Origin: Pseudoalteromonas tunicata
GTDB taxonomy: Bacteria; Pseudomonadota; Gammaproteobacteria; Enterobacterales; Alteromonadaceae
DNA length: 64,000 nucleotides
Direction of reading: 5' to 3'
Assembly: GCF_002310815.1 (NCBI RefSeq)
Contig: NZ_CP011032.1
Location: 660,001-724,000, forward strand
Shown here: positions 1-9,315 of the stretch, in pieces
How the letters are laid out: the number at the start of each line of letters is the position of its first letter
Numbering within the stretch: position 1 is the first letter of the stretch
The notes under the pieces: model-generated
Databases searched by the model: none
Told to the model about the DNA's origin: nothing
What the model saw: only the letters and a program-made list of their open reading frames with translations
Program-made: the position numbers and the translations under genes

Positions 1-2
1 CT

Positions 3-1769
3 TTAACCACCGATGTTGACGAAGCGGCAAAAGTGGGTCGGGTTGACTTGCGCAAATTACCTTTAGTGACCATTGATGGTGAAGATGCGCGCGATTTTGA
101 TGACGCTGTATTCTGTGAGCGCAAAAAAAGTGGTGGCTGGCGTTTATGGGTCGCAATTGCTGATGTTTCGTATTATGTGGGCAAAGAAACGCCTCTTGAT
201 GAAGAGGCAATTAATCGCGGCAACTCAGTATATTTCCCTGAGCAAGTCATTCCAATGTTGCCAAAAGTATTGTCCAATGGTTTATGTTCATTGAATCCAA
301 AAGTAGACCGGTTATGCATGGTCGCTGAAATGACTATCTCAGATGCAGGGCGACTTTCTGGTTACCGCTTTTATGAGGCGGTAATGAATTCTCACGCTCG
401 TTTTACATATACGCAAGTCGCAGCGATTCTAGCTGGAGAAACAGCCGCTGATGAGCATCAGGCATTAGTGCCGCATTTACAAGATTTATATCAAATGTAT
501 ATGGCAATGAAAGCTGCTCGTTTAGAGCGTGGTGCGATTGAGTTTGAAACCTTAGAAGCTAAATTTATTTTTGATGCGCATCGTAAAATTGAAACCATCA
601 CAACATTGCAACGCAACGATGCGCATAAACTCATTGAAGAATGCATGATCATGGCCAATGTGGCTGCTGCAAGATTGCTTGAAAAACATGAGGCCAGTGC
701 GCTTTATCGTGTACATGATGAACCTGATGCTGAAAAGTTAGCCCACTTTAGAACATTTTTAAGTGAACTTGGCGTAGAAAATACTATTCCGTTAGAGCCA
801 AGCCCAAAAGAAATTACAGAGAGCTTAGCGCGTTTGGGCGAGCGCCCTGAAATAGAGCTTATTCAAACCATGTTGCTTCGCTCAATGAAGCAAGCGGTGT
901 ATCAATCTGAAAATATAGGTCACTTTGGTTTATCGCTACCTGCTTATGCGCACTTTACGTCACCTATTCGTCGTTATCCTGACTTAGTTGTACACCGTGC
1001 AATTAAAGGGGTATTAAAAGCGCAAGGCATGCCAACCACGGGTGCTTATGCCTATACACCAATCGAAGCCGATCATCTTGGTGCACAATGTTCTATGACT
1101 GAACGCCGAGCTGATGACGCAACACGTGAAGTAGCGGATTGGCTTAAATGTGAGTTTATGCAAGACCGGGTTGGTCAGCATTTTACTGGCGTTGTTTCAT
1201 CGGTGACGACATTTGGTTTATTTGTTCGATTAGATGAATTGTTTATTGATGGCTTAGTTCATGTAACCGCTTTGGGAAATGACTATTTTCATTATGATGG
1301 TTCGCGTCATTGTCTTGTGGGTGAAAATACCAAACAAGTATTTCGTTTAGGCGATAAAATTTCTGTCACTGTGATATCGGTGAGTTTAGATGAGCGCCGT
1401 ATCCATTTAGGGCTGCAAAGTGAGCAAGCAAACGATCGTTATGCTCGTCGACGTAACAATAAAGCGATCGAAGAAAAAATCAGTGTGCGTCAGCAACTAA
1501 AGTCAGGACGTATTCCTAATGAAGGCAAAGGGGTTGATGCTAAGAAACGTCCAGTTGATGAGAAAAAAGATAAAGCAGGTGGGCCAAGTTCAAAAGGCAA
1601 AAAAAAGCCAAGCTCAGCGGGTAAAAAAGTGGCCAAAGTGGGAGCGGCAGTTTCTGCACTAGGGCATGAGTCAGACATTAATAAAACGAAGAAAAAAAAG
1701 AAGAAAGCCATTAAACGTAAACGTCCAGGTAAAAATGCACGTAAACGTAATACCTCGGTAGGGAATTAG
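3..1769 (+). CDS. rnr: Ribonuclease R, 3' part (5' end outside window)
   Basis: The reading frame is open from base 3, so the gene starts outside the window. RNase R is a processive 3'-5' exoribonuclease that degrades structured RNA. The visible part begins in the RNB catalytic domain: the segment [12 protein letters not shown] carries the metal-binding aspartates. A typical RNB end ([19 protein letters not shown]) follows, then an S1 RNA-binding domain near codons 390-465 of the visible part. The last ~110 residues form a lysine-rich basic tail, as in gammaproteobacterial RNase R. The rlmB start lies 13 bases downstream, the classical rnr-rlmB pair. The lysine tail and linkage argue against RNase II. 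Confidence 0.96.
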   Translation, partial: LTTDVDEAAKVGRVDLRKLPLVTIDGEDARDFDDAVFCERKKSGGWRLWVAIADVSYYVGKETPLDEEAINRGNSVYFPEQVIPMLPKVLSNGLCSLNPKVDRLCMVAEMTISDAGRLSGYRFYEAVMNSHARFTYTQVAAILAGETAADEHQALVPHLQDLYQMYMAMKAARLERGAIEFETLEAKFIFDAHRKIETITTLQRNDAHKLIEECMIMANVAAARLLEKHEASALYRVHDEPDAEKLAHFRTFLSELGVENTIPLEPSPKEITESLARLGERPEIELIQTMLLRSMKQAVYQSENIGHFGLSLPAYAHFTSPIRRYPDLVVHRAIKGVLKAQGMPTTGAYAYTPIEADHLGAQCSMTERRADDATREVADWLKCEFMQDRVGQHFTGVVSSVTTFGLFVRLDELFIDGLVHVTALGNDYFHYDGSRHCLVGENTKQVFRLGDKISVTVISVSLDERRIHLGLQSEQANDRYARRRNNKAIEEKISVRQQLKSGRIPNEGKGVDAKKRPVDEKKDKAGGPSSKGKKKPSSAGKKVAKVGAAVSALGHESDINKTKKKKKKAIKRKRPGKNARKRNTSVGN

Positions 1770-1782
1770 GAGCTATAAAGCA

Positions 1783-2529
1783 GTGAGTAATGAATTAATT
1801 TTTGGCTTTCATTCGGTTGAAGCTATTTTAGCAAAAGAGCCTGAGCGCTTTATTGAAATTTATGCGTTAAAAGGTCGTGAAGACAAACGTTTAAATCCAA
1901 TCCTTGAGTTAGCAGAGCAATTTGGTGTTTCAGTTCAGTTTATGCATCGTAAGACTTTGGACGAAAAAGCAGATGGTGAACAGCATCAAGGTCTTATCGC
2001 AAAAGTTAAGGCAGGTAAAACCTACAGTGAAAAAGATCTTGATGAGATTATAGCGCGTCATGAGACGCCTTTCTTACTTGTACTGGATGGCGTGACTGAT
2101 CCGCATAATCTAGGTGCATGCTTGCGCAGTGCCGATGCAGCAGGTGTTCATGCTGTTATTGTGCCTAAAGATAACTCAGCCAAACTTAATGGTGTCGCTC
2201 GCAAAGTGGCTTGTGGTGCTGCTGAAACCGTACCTCTTGTTCATGTAACAAATTTAGCGCGAACATTACGTGAAATAAAAGATGCGGGCGTATGGGTGAT
2301 TGGTACCGCAGGTGAAACAGACACTCATGTCTTTGATGCCAAACTTACTGGGCCGATTGCACTCGTGATGGGCGCTGAAGGCACAGGTATGCGCCGTTTA
2401 ACACGTGAGCACTGTGATACCTTAGTTAAAATCCCTATGGTTGGTACGGTTTCTAGCTTAAATGTATCTGTTGCAACCGGTATTTGTTTATTCGAAATTT
2501 TACGCCAGCGTAACCTCATTTCTCTTTAG
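1783..2529 (+). CDS. rlmB: 23S rRNA (guanosine-2'-O-)-methyltransferase RlmB
   Basis: A 248-residue SPOUT (TrmH-family) methyltransferase, expected to methylate the 2'-O of G2251 in 23S rRNA. The N-terminal substrate-binding domain starts [15 protein letters not shown]. The C-terminal knotted domain shows the three family motifs: [28 protein letters not shown] and [14 protein letters not shown]. The length is normal for RlmB. It starts with GTG after an AGGAGC ribosome-binding site and follows rnr closely, so the two are probably cotranscribed. Confidence 0.96.
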   Translation: MSNELIFGFHSVEAILAKEPERFIEIYALKGREDKRLNPILELAEQFGVSVQFMHRKTLDEKADGEQHQGLIAKVKAGKTYSEKDLDEIIARHETPFLLVLDGVTDPHNLGACLRSADAAGVHAVIVPKDNSAKLNGVARKVACGAAETVPLVHVTNLARTLREIKDAGVWVIGTAGETDTHVFDAKLTGPIALVMGAEGTGMRRLTREHCDTLVKIPMVGTVSSLNVSVATGICLFEILRQRNLISL

Positions 2530-2597
2530 TTTTACCTCGTGCGGTAGGTATTTTTACTTGCCGTACCATCTTCTTGTTAATATTTTCTTTTTGTATA

Positions 2598-2626
2598 TTG
2601 CTTAATCATTCTTTAGCACGTAAAAT
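2598..2626 (+). promoter_or_regulatory. Sigma-70 promoter of the rpsF operon
   Basis: TTGCTT at 2598-2603 and TAAAAT at 2621-2626 are separated by exactly 17 bases, a good -35/-10 match, about 90 bases before rpsF. Predicted from sequence only. Confidence 0.65.
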
Positions 2627-2636
2627 ACGCGCTCTT

Positions 2637-2710
2637 TTCGGCCACTAAATATCAGTTCCTTGCCTTATACCGACCGGCCGAAACGGTTATAGGCTAATTA
2701 ACCGTAAGGA
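2637..2710 (+). promoter_or_regulatory. Structured leader of rpsF, probable S6:S18 autoregulatory RNA
   Basis: TTCGGCC (2637-2643) pairs perfectly with GGCCGAA (2676-2682). A second hairpin, ACGGTTA (2683-2689) with TAACCGT (2699-2705), ends right at the AAGGA ribosome-binding site of rpsF. Leaders of rpsF operons in many bacteria bind the S6:S18 complex through a CCG-containing bulge. The CCG-rich stretch between the arms fits that, but assignment to this leader class is inference. Confidence 0.5.
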
Positions 2711-2716
2711 ATACCC

Positions 2717-3058
2717 ATGCGTCATTACGAAATCGTATTCATGGTTCATCCAGATCAAAGTGAACAAGTTCCAGGTATGATCGAGCGTTATACTGGTTCT
2801 ATCACTGAAGCTGGCGGTACTATCCACCGTTTAGAAGACTGGGGTCGTCGTCAATTGGCTTACCCAATCGACAAGCTTCATAAAGCCCACTATGTTCTAA
2901 TGAACGTTGAAGCTACATCTGAAGTAATCAACGAGCTAGAAACTTCTTTCCGTTATAACGATGCAGTACTACGTAACTTAGTTATGCGTACTAAATCAGC
3001 TGTAACAGAAGCATCTCCTCTTGTAAGAGAAGAGAGAAGAGAAGCTGCTGAAGCTTAA
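2717..3058 (+). CDS. rpsF: 30S ribosomal protein S6
   Basis: A 113-residue S6 with the standard start [18 protein letters not shown] and the conserved [11 protein letters not shown] and [10 protein letters not shown] segments. S6 sits on the small-subunit platform and binds 16S rRNA together with S18. First gene of the rpsF-priB-rpsR-rplI operon. A strong AAGGA site lies seven bases before the ATG. The short acidic C-terminal tail (EERREAAEA) is typical of gammaproteobacteria. Confidence 0.98.
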   Translation: MRHYEIVFMVHPDQSEQVPGMIERYTGSITEAGGTIHRLEDWGRRQLAYPIDKLHKAHYVLMNVEATSEVINELETSFRYNDAVLRNLVMRTKSAVTEASPLVREERREAAEA

Positions 3059-3075
3059 TCGTTTTGAGTGATTGT

Positions 3076-3423
3076 ATGACTAATAACCAGTTAGTACTTT
3101 CTGGGGTGGTGTGTAAAACACCTAAATTTAGTCAAAGCCCAGCCGGTATTCCACACTGCATTTTTGTATTGGAGCATCGGTCGCAACAAGTTGAAGCCGG
3201 ACTAAACCGTAATAGTTATGTTCGAATGCAAGTTGTCGCAAGTGGTGAAGCAATACAACATTATGCTCAAGACATACAGATTGGGTCACAAGTGACAGTG
3301 TACGGTTTTTTAAACCGTCACGAAGGCCGTAACGGCTTGAGTCAATTGGTATTACATGCCCATCAAATAGAAAGAATTATTTTAGGAGATTTATCTCATG
3401 GCACGTTACTTCAGACGTCGTAA
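3076..3423 (+). CDS. priB: Primosomal replication protein N (PriB)
   Basis: A 115-residue single-domain OB-fold protein that binds ssDNA and helps PriA reload the replisome at stalled forks. The N-terminus [16 protein letters not shown] and the segment [13 protein letters not shown] match the PriB family closely. ATG 3076 was chosen because it gives the family N-terminus; a TTG twelve bases upstream would add four unusual residues. It sits between rpsF and rpsR as in enterics, and its last 26 bases overlap rpsR in another frame, implying translational coupling. Confidence 0.93.
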   Translation: MTNNQLVLSGVVCKTPKFSQSPAGIPHCIFVLEHRSQQVEAGLNRNSYVRMQVVASGEAIQHYAQDIQIGSQVTVYGFLNRHEGRNGLSQLVLHAHQIERIILGDLSHGTLLQTS

Positions 3424-3625
3424 GTTCTGCCGCTTCAAAGCGGAAGGCGTACAAAAAATTGATTATAAAGATCTAGCTACTCTTAGAAACTATGTTACAG
3501 AAAGTGGCAAAATCGTACCTAGCCGTATCACAGGTACTAGCGCAAAATATCAGCGTCAATTAGCAGCAGCAATCAAACGCGCTCGCTACTTAGCCCTTCT
3601 TCCATACACTGACTTACATAAGTAA
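3398..3625 (+). CDS. rpsR: 30S ribosomal protein S18
   Basis: A 75-residue S18, start [17 protein letters not shown], highly basic, with the conserved [27 protein letters not shown] block. Partner of S6 on the 30S platform. The start overlaps the end of priB, and an AGGAG ribosome-binding site lies inside priB. Confidence 0.98.
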   Translation: MARYFRRRKFCRFKAEGVQKIDYKDLATLRNYVTESGKIVPSRITGTSAKYQRQLAAAIKRARYLALLPYTDLHK

Positions 3626-3660
3626 GCAGCGGACTAACTGTTTTTAAAAGGTGTAGAAAC

Positions 3661-4113
3661 ATGCAAGTTATTCTACTAGACAAGATCGCTAACCTAGGCA
3701 GCCTAGGTGATCAAGTTGCAGTAAAATCAGGTTACGCGCGTAACTTCCTTTTTCCAAAAGGTAAGGCCGTTCCTGCAACAGCTGCTAATGTTGAATCTTT
3801 CGATGCACGTCGTGCTGATTTAGAAGCTAAAGTTGCTGAAACTTTAGCTGCTGCTCACGTTCGCGCTGAAAAATTAACTGCACTAGCTGAAGTTACTTTA
3901 GTATCTAAAGCTGGCGACGAAGGTAAATTATTCGGTTCTATCGGTACTCGCGATATTGCTGATGCTATCTCTGCAGTTGGTATTGAAGTTGCTAAATCAG
4001 AAGTTCGTTTACCAAACGGTACAATCCGTGAAGTAGGTGAATTCGAAGTTGCAATTCAAGTACATTCAGATGTTACTGCTACTATTGCTGTAGTTGTTAT
4101 CGCTGAAGCTTAA
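3661..4113 (+). CDS. rplI: 50S ribosomal protein L9
   Basis: A 150-residue L9 with the N-terminal RNA-binding domain ([31 protein letters not shown]), the long connecting helix and the C-terminal domain containing [14 protein letters not shown]. Last gene of the operon; a strong terminator follows directly. Confidence 0.98.
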   Translation: MQVILLDKIANLGSLGDQVAVKSGYARNFLFPKGKAVPATAANVESFDARRADLEAKVAETLAAAHVRAEKLTALAEVTLVSKAGDEGKLFGSIGTRDIADAISAVGIEVAKSEVRLPNGTIREVGEFEVAIQVHSDVTATIAVVVIAEA

Positions 4114-4131
4114 TCGATTATTTAATTGATT

Positions 4132-4161
4132 AAAAAAAACCGCGCTTAGGCGCGGTTTTTT
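4132..4161 (+). terminator. Rho-independent terminator of the rpsF operon
   Basis: CCGCGC (4140-4145), loop TTAG, GCGCGG (4150-4155), then a T run, preceded by an A run, so it could work in both directions. The ~270 bases from here to the first pilin gene show no other gene. They hold only a small inverted repeat, TGACA-tcgc-TGTCA, near 4381-4394. Confidence 0.9.
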
Positions 4162-4427
4162 GTTTATTAAACTTTACATTTTTACACTTTTTTCGAGATC
4201 TCTCATAAAATTCTGAAACTTTATAGTTATAAAAATACCTTTTTAGGGTCCTCAGACTAGTCAAATCAAGCATATATTCAATTGCTATTATTGATTAAAA
4301 AATATTCTAGCCATTTTCAACTTATTTAATCGTTCAGCTTTACTGGCTATCGTATTTTTCGGTAATATCTCTGCAATAAATGACATCGCTGTCATTGGCG
4401 TTTATTTACATAACTCAAGGTATAACA

Positions 4428-4805
4428 TTGAAAGCATTGCGTTCACAATTTGGCTTTACGCTTATTGAAATGATGATAACGGTTAGCATTATCGGTATTT
4501 TAAGTGCAATTGCACTTCCTGCTTACTCAGATCATATAAAAAAAGCGCGTCGTGCTGATGCTCAGCAAATATTGTTACAAAACGCAGCTCTATTAGAGCG
4601 TCAATATTCTCGCCAAGGCCAGTATCCAGCGGCATTTAATGTTACGGCACTTGAATTTTATGGATTCACTTATAACAAAGTTTCTGATAGTGCATTTACA
4701 CTCACTGCCGTGCCGACCGGTGTTCAAACAGCAGATAGTTGTGGCAGCATGACAATCAATCATCAAGGTGTAAAAACAGCAGCCATAGCGAGTTGTTGGA
4801 AATGA
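4428..4805 (+). CDS. PilE-like type IV minor pilin
   Basis: A 125-residue prepilin. The class III signal is [15 protein letters not shown]: cleavage by PilD after Gly, Phe at +1, Glu at +5, then one hydrophobic helix. Two Cys near the C-terminus (ADSCGSM and ASCWK) form the usual D-loop pair. I chose TTG 4428 because an AAGG site lies seven bases upstream and it gives a short normal leader; the ATG at 4380 would add 16 unlikely residues. First gene of a five-gene minor-pilin cluster in which each gene overlaps or abuts the next. Confidence 0.82.
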   Translation: MKALRSQFGFTLIEMMITVSIIGILSAIALPAYSDHIKKARRADAQQILLQNAALLERQYSRQGQYPAAFNVTALEFYGFTYNKVSDSAFTLTAVPTGVQTADSCGSMTINHQGVKTAAIASCWK

Positions 4806-5248
4806 TGAGGCGAGCCAGAGGTTTTACATTACTTGAACTCATGGTGGTGGTGAGCATCATCGCGATTTTAGCCTTAGTAGCTTTACCTAACTTTTACCAA
4901 CAGATTAAACAAGACCGTTTAGTCACCAATGCTAATCAATTACACAGTGTTTATAAATATGCTCGCGCCGAAGCCTCGAAGCGTGAAAAGCCTATTTTAC
5001 TTGATGAAGTTGGTGGAAAGTGGCAAGTAAAAACAACAGTCGCCCCAATCGAAATGCTTGCGGAGTTTGAGTCGACGCACAGCACTGTGTCAGTCACTGA
5101 TTTGACCGATCTTGTAATTAGCGAATATGGCAGTACTACTGTTAAACAATTTTTAGTTACCGATGGTGATTCAAGTACGCAAGATTTTTGGCTTTGTACC
5201 TACATAAGCGGGCAAAGTTTATTAAGCAAGGAAGCCGTATGTCCATAA
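4802..5248 (+). CDS. FimT/GspH-like minor pilin
   Basis: About 148 residues, with prepilin signal [17 protein letters not shown] and one N-terminal hydrophobic helix, followed by a GspH/FimT-type soluble domain. ATG 4802 overlaps the stop of the preceding pilin gene (ATGA arrangement). Cys residues near the C-terminus (FWLCTY, EAVCP) may form a disulfide. Proposed role: part of the minor-pilin complex that primes type IV pilus assembly at the inner membrane; FimT homologues in some bacteria bind DNA for uptake. Confidence 0.75.
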   Translation: MMRRARGFTLLELMVVVSIIAILALVALPNFYQQIKQDRLVTNANQLHSVYKYARAEASKREKPILLDEVGGKWQVKTTVAPIEMLAEFESTHSTVSVTDLTDLVISEYGSTTVKQFLVTDGDSSTQDFWLCTYISGQSLLSKEAVCP

Positions 5249-5667
5249 AATCAGAAATAAAAAATCAAAAAGGATTTAGTTTATTAGAAGTTGTGATTGC
5301 CATGTTAGTGGCAAGCATCGCGTTATTAGGGCTAGCATCTGGGCAAGCAAAGTCATTGCAGTTTGCTTCCAATAGCCTCGATTATACCGTTTCGATCATT
5401 CAGGCCAATAATGCAATTGAGCGAGTATGGGCTAATTTGTGTGGCTTACAACATGGTGCAGTGGCTTATGACGCTGGTTTTAATGCTGTTCTGACACCTG
5501 CGTTAGCGCGTTTTACCTTAACTGTTACCCCTGCGGCACCGGCTGCATTTTCAAATAATCTTACTGTTAAAGTCAGTTGGAACGATGACAGAATGAATGA
5601 TGGTCTTGCAAATGAAGTGACACTTAGCCCTGAGTTCCCATCTTTAAAATCTGGTTGTAGCTTATGA
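5239..5667 (+). CDS. PilV-like minor pilin
   Basis: A 142-residue prepilin with signal KNQKG|FSLLEVVIAMLVAS, the PilV signature, and a short Cys-containing soluble domain (NLCGLQ, KSGCSL). ATG 5239 overlaps the end of the upstream gene by ten bases. Together with the FimT-, PilW- and PilX-like genes it should form the minor-pilin initiation complex of the type IV pilus. Confidence 0.78.
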   Translation: MSIKSEIKNQKGFSLLEVVIAMLVASIALLGLASGQAKSLQFASNSLDYTVSIIQANNAIERVWANLCGLQHGAVAYDAGFNAVLTPALARFTLTVTPAAPAAFSNNLTVKVSWNDDRMNDGLANEVTLSPEFPSLKSGCSL

Positions 5668-6182
5668 TGCGCAGTCAATTTAATAAGCAGCACGGTTATA
5701 CCTTAATTGAGCTGATGGTGGCACTCGCTGCCAGTATGTTTTTACTCAGTGGGGTATCGATGGCTTTTGTATCAATCAAGAGCACCATTAGCAGCACAGA
5801 AGCGCTTGAAAATTCACAAGAGGTGATACGTTCAACCGCAGATGTTATGACACGAGCACTTAAACAAACGCTCGTTCCTCCAACAATTAGTACAACGAAT
5901 ATCGCCAATGACACCATTACGATAGTACAAGATGCTAATACTATTAATTGCTTAGGCCAGCTTTCTGCTATTGCTTATACCGAAGCTTATACCTTTATTT
6001 CGCCTAACTTAGTGTGTGATCTTGGTGCAGGAAACCAAACTCTCATCACTGGGGTGGATAGTATTTCATTTATGTTAAACGGCTTACTTGTGACAACAAC
6101 AGTAAAACCTATTGGTTTACCTGATTATTTAGGTAACGGTGTTGCTATCGATACCTCTTTAACCGCTGATATTTTAAATTAA
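5664..6182 (+). CDS. PilW-like minor pilin
   Basis: A 172-residue prepilin with signal KQHG|YTLIELMVALAAS, and Tyr rather than Phe at +1. The soluble domain is shorter than in usual PilW proteins (which are commonly 250-350 residues), so this may be a reduced member. ATG 5664 overlaps the preceding stop. Role as for its neighbours. Confidence 0.72.
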   Translation: MMRSQFNKQHGYTLIELMVALAASMFLLSGVSMAFVSIKSTISSTEALENSQEVIRSTADVMTRALKQTLVPPTISTTNIANDTITIVQDANTINCLGQLSAIAYTEAYTFISPNLVCDLGAGNQTLITGVDSISFMLNGLLVTTTVKPIGLPDYLGNGVAIDTSLTADILN

Positions 6183-6192
6183 GGCCAATACG

Positions 6193-8076
6193 ATGAAACA
6201 AATGAAAAAACAGCAAGGTTTCACCATAGTTGTGGTTTTACTTTTGAGTATGATGGCAAGTGTAGTAGTGATTAGTTCGCTTAAAGATACCACGATGCAA
6301 GAGCGCCTAAGTGGTAACTTTGAAAAGCAAACTAATGCGCGTTTGGCTGCAGAATCTGGTTTATTTTCGACTCATAGTCATTTGGAGGCAGAGCTTGCAA
6401 AGGTACCGACTACAACTCTGACACAGCTTATAGCAAGTAAAGGCGAAGGCGGCAAATTTACCTACGCAGCAACCAATAAGCTCGAAGGCATGCTCGCCAA
6501 TATTGAATTATCACAAACCAGTGATGGTTTACTCAGTGTTGCCAGCGGAGGAGAGCGATTTGAAGGCGAAAAGCAGTTAAGAGCGCTGTATGAATTAGTG
6601 CCTGGAGAGAAAGGGAAATCTCCTTTTGAGCAAGTGCTGGTAGGTTGTAATGGCGTTACCGTTGGCGCTGGTGGTGCAATAAAAAGTTATCATTCAAAAA
6701 CTAATGAAACGGGGATCAAAGCTGATATAGGTACCATTTATCAAGCAGCGCCGATTAATTTATCGGGTAGTGCACCTATTTGGGGAAGTGTTTTGGCTAC
6801 AGGTACCATCACAGTCTCGGGGTCAGCTTTTATTGCCGGTGATCTTCATTCGAATAATGATGTTAAGGTAACTGGAGGAGGTGGTGGACTGACTCCTCCT
6901 GAACTCAAATTACCTTCAGGAACACGTGTTGGCGGTAATGTGATCGCTGGACGAAATCTATCATTTAGAGGTGGAGTTAACGGTACGATTAAAGTAAAAG
7001 CGAATATAGAAGATTTAGGTAATAGTGGAACAACATTTATTACAAATGCAGAGAGTGATGGTTTGGCGTTAATGTATGGTGGTTCGTGGAATTCTAAGCC
7101 AAATCAGTGGAATAGCCCAAAAGACATCGATGGGACATTGTTAATCGAGTCAAAATTTAACGTATCGCCAACGATTGTTGCTATCCCAGCTTATGATCCA
7201 ACTAAGCCGCCAGTTGATTCAAAAGATCCAAGCTTAAATTGTGATCCCTTAGATGTGAAAGCTGGATTTGATGCCTTGATTTCAAACAAATATGTTGAGT
7301 CATTAAAGGTCGGTGGCAAACAAGTTTTAGAGATAAGTAATGCATTTGCAAAATATAGTGGTGTTATTAGTGAAAACCCAAAAACAGTACTCGGAGAGCT
7401 TGAACGCTTTAATCCAATAAAGTCTGAGATATTTGGTGAAACAAAAAAAATATTTTTCTTTAAAAACTTAGAGATCGATGACGGCCAGTTGATTTTTACA
7501 AAAGAATCCTACGACTTAGATAAAGGAGCTGATAATGAGACTCCTGTTGATGATATTTCAGTCTTTGTTGCCGGCGATTTCACTTATTCAACGAGTGGTT
7601 CATCACTTATTAATATTAAGCCCGGAGTTAGTGTTACCTTTTATGTCCAAGGCAAAATAAAAATTCAAAAGCCAATCGAATCAGAAGGTAAAGAAGGGGT
7701 TAAAGCAAATGGTAAACCTCAACTAAGCTTTTATTCATCTTATGAAGGTAAAGTAAGTGAACCATTAAATTGTAAAGAGGTTAATAAAAGAGGTAATTCA
7801 GGCGCTTGGGGTGTCGAGTTAGTGTCTACAGCCGCTATGTATGCTTCTATTTATGCCCCTTTAACAGATGCGCTTGTGGGGGCTTCTGGGATTTTAAAGG
7901 GAGCAGTGAGAGGTAACTCAATTACTACATGTGGTGATGGTGATATTGTGTATGACGAAGCATTAGGTGAATTAAGCTCAGGGGGGACAATTGGAGGCTC
8001 TACCCCTAAATTAGTATTTAAAGGTTGGCGCTATCATGCTGAAGCTGACCAGTTAGCAACCTCATCCACTCGTTAA
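6193..8076 (+). CDS. Large PilX-like minor pilin / pilus tip protein
   Basis: A 627-residue protein with prepilin start MKQMKKQQG|FTIVVVLLLS. The usual Glu at +5 is replaced by Val, as in PilX/GspK members that sit at the pilus tip. The first ~70 residues match PilX N-termini (LKDTTMQERLSGNFEKQ, ARLAAESGLF). The remaining ~550 residues are Gly/Ser-rich with repeated short strands (residues ~150-290 look like a beta-helix: GGAIKS, GSVLATGTITVSGSAFIAGDL). No PilY1 gene follows, so this enlarged PilX may serve as the tip module itself; that is inference. Confidence 0.68.
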   Translation: MKQMKKQQGFTIVVVLLLSMMASVVVISSLKDTTMQERLSGNFEKQTNARLAAESGLFSTHSHLEAELAKVPTTTLTQLIASKGEGGKFTYAATNKLEGMLANIELSQTSDGLLSVASGGERFEGEKQLRALYELVPGEKGKSPFEQVLVGCNGVTVGAGGAIKSYHSKTNETGIKADIGTIYQAAPINLSGSAPIWGSVLATGTITVSGSAFIAGDLHSNNDVKVTGGGGGLTPPELKLPSGTRVGGNVIAGRNLSFRGGVNGTIKVKANIEDLGNSGTTFITNAESDGLALMYGGSWNSKPNQWNSPKDIDGTLLIESKFNVSPTIVAIPAYDPTKPPVDSKDPSLNCDPLDVKAGFDALISNKYVESLKVGGKQVLEISNAFAKYSGVISENPKTVLGELERFNPIKSEIFGETKKIFFFKNLEIDDGQLIFTKESYDLDKGADNETPVDDISVFVAGDFTYSTSGSSLINIKPGVSVTFYVQGKIKIQKPIESEGKEGVKANGKPQLSFYSSYEGKVSEPLNCKEVNKRGNSGAWGVELVSTAAMYASIYAPLTDALVGASGILKGAVRGNSITTCGDGDIVYDEALGELSSGGTIGGSTPKLVFKGWRYHAEADQLATSSTR

Positions 8077-8113
8077 GTTATACTGATTCGATTAATAAAA
8101 ACGGTGATTTCAG

Positions 8114-8138
8114 CGGCGCATTTAGCGCCGTTTTTATT
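8114..8138 (+). terminator. Terminator after the pilin cluster
   Basis: CGGCGC (8114-8119), five-base loop, GCGCCG (8125-8130), then TTTTTATT. Confidence 0.87.
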
Positions 8139-8260
8139 GATTTTTTTATTTATTATTATGATAAGAGTCCTCTTAAAAATATTTTCATTTAATTTAAACC
8201 TTTCCAATCGCCCTTAGCGTCTAATACAGTACAACAATCATAATTAACTTGGGTATAGGG

Positions 8261-8839
8261 ATGCTGATTGAAGCAGAGCAGCGTTTTTCTAGTGAGCAAG
8301 AAGCTAAAAAACGTGATGAGCAGCAGTTAATCGACCAAACCAAGCAGGGTGATCAGCGTGCTTTTGCCAAGCTGTATCAACTGCATCATAAAAAAGTGTA
8401 TGGCTTGTGTTTGCGTTTAACGGCTAATGAAGCCTTCGCCCAAGAAGCAACACAAGAAGTGTTTGTGCAATTGTGGCAAAAAATCTCAAGCTTTGATGGT
8501 AGTGCTAAATTTTCGACTTGGTTACACAGCGTGACCGCAAATATCGCCATTAGCTACATGCGTAAACAAATTAGCTGGTTACAAAGAGTGGTCAGCTTTG
8601 AAACCGAAGGTATGCCCGAGCAAGCCGTTGAGCAATGTGAGGGGCTAAATGGCCTTGATAAACTGATAGTGCGCCTGCCAGAGCGGGCGCGATTAGTCTT
8701 TGTATTACATGCTGTTGAAGGGTATCGCCATGAAGAAATTGGTCACATGCTCAACATGGCGGTAGGGTCAAGCAAGTCGCAGTATCATCGCGCGAGAAAC
8801 TTATTACAGGAGTGGTATCAAAATGAACAAACCGAATGA
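8261..8839 (+). CDS. ECF-type RNA polymerase sigma factor
   Basis: A 192-residue sigma-70 family protein of the extracytoplasmic-function group. Region 2 spans residues ~20-95 (QRAFAKLYQLHHKKVYGLCLRLT, QEATQEVFVQLWQKI, FSTWLHSVTANIAISYMR). Region 4 (residues ~130-185) has the helix-turn-helix GYRHEEIGHMLNMAVGSSKSQ. The ATG at 8261 is preferred over TTG 8249. It overlaps a membrane-anchored gene that is probably its anti-sigma factor. Confidence 0.87.
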   Translation: MLIEAEQRFSSEQEAKKRDEQQLIDQTKQGDQRAFAKLYQLHHKKVYGLCLRLTANEAFAQEATQEVFVQLWQKISSFDGSAKFSTWLHSVTANIAISYMRKQISWLQRVVSFETEGMPEQAVEQCEGLNGLDKLIVRLPERARLVFVLHAVEGYRHEEIGHMLNMAVGSSKSQYHRARNLLQEWYQNEQTE

Positions 8840-9305
8840 TTTTGACACCTATTTGGCACAATCTTTAGCTGATTTGAATTCTGAGATTAGCCCTAAAAAA
8901 GACTTATGGCCGGGGATTGAAAAGGCGATTGAGTTTTCTGTCACTAAAAAATCAACGCTCCCCGTAACGTTTCGTCATTTATCAGTGGCTGCAGGGGTCG
9001 TTGCGATTGCTTTGCTGGTTAATGTAGCCATGAAAGTACAAACTGCGCCTAGTGCAACTACCATGATGAGTCAGTTGTATGAAGCTGAAAAATCGGCATT
9101 ATTAGTACAATTTGAAAATAAACCAGCACTCACAGACGATTGGCAGCAACAATTGGCTGAACTAGAAGATGCTGAGCTCGCGGTGAAAAAAGCATTAAAA
9201 AACGATCCGCAAAATCCAACATTGCTGAGAATGTTATCGCAGGTCTATCAGCAGCAATTGGATTTAATTAATCGTGTTCACCAGCCTAAATGGCAACAAA
9301 TTTAA
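8823..9305 (+). CDS. Probable membrane anti-sigma factor
   Basis: 160 residues: a cytoplasmic N-terminus of ~50 residues, one membrane helix (residues ~52-70, LSVAAGVVAIALLVNVAM), then a mostly helical C-terminal part rich in Glu, Ala and Leu. It overlaps the sigma factor gene by 17 bases, the arrangement of ECF sigma/anti-sigma pairs. No zinc-binding HxxxCxxC motif is visible. The assignment rests on position and topology, not on clear family similarity. Confidence 0.6.
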   Translation: MNKPNDFDTYLAQSLADLNSEISPKKDLWPGIEKAIEFSVTKKSTLPVTFRHLSVAAGVVAIALLVNVAMKVQTAPSATTMMSQLYEAEKSALLVQFENKPALTDDWQQQLAELEDAELAVKKALKNDPQNPTLLRMLSQVYQQQLDLINRVHQPKWQQI

Positions 9306-9315
9306 AGGTAGGATC

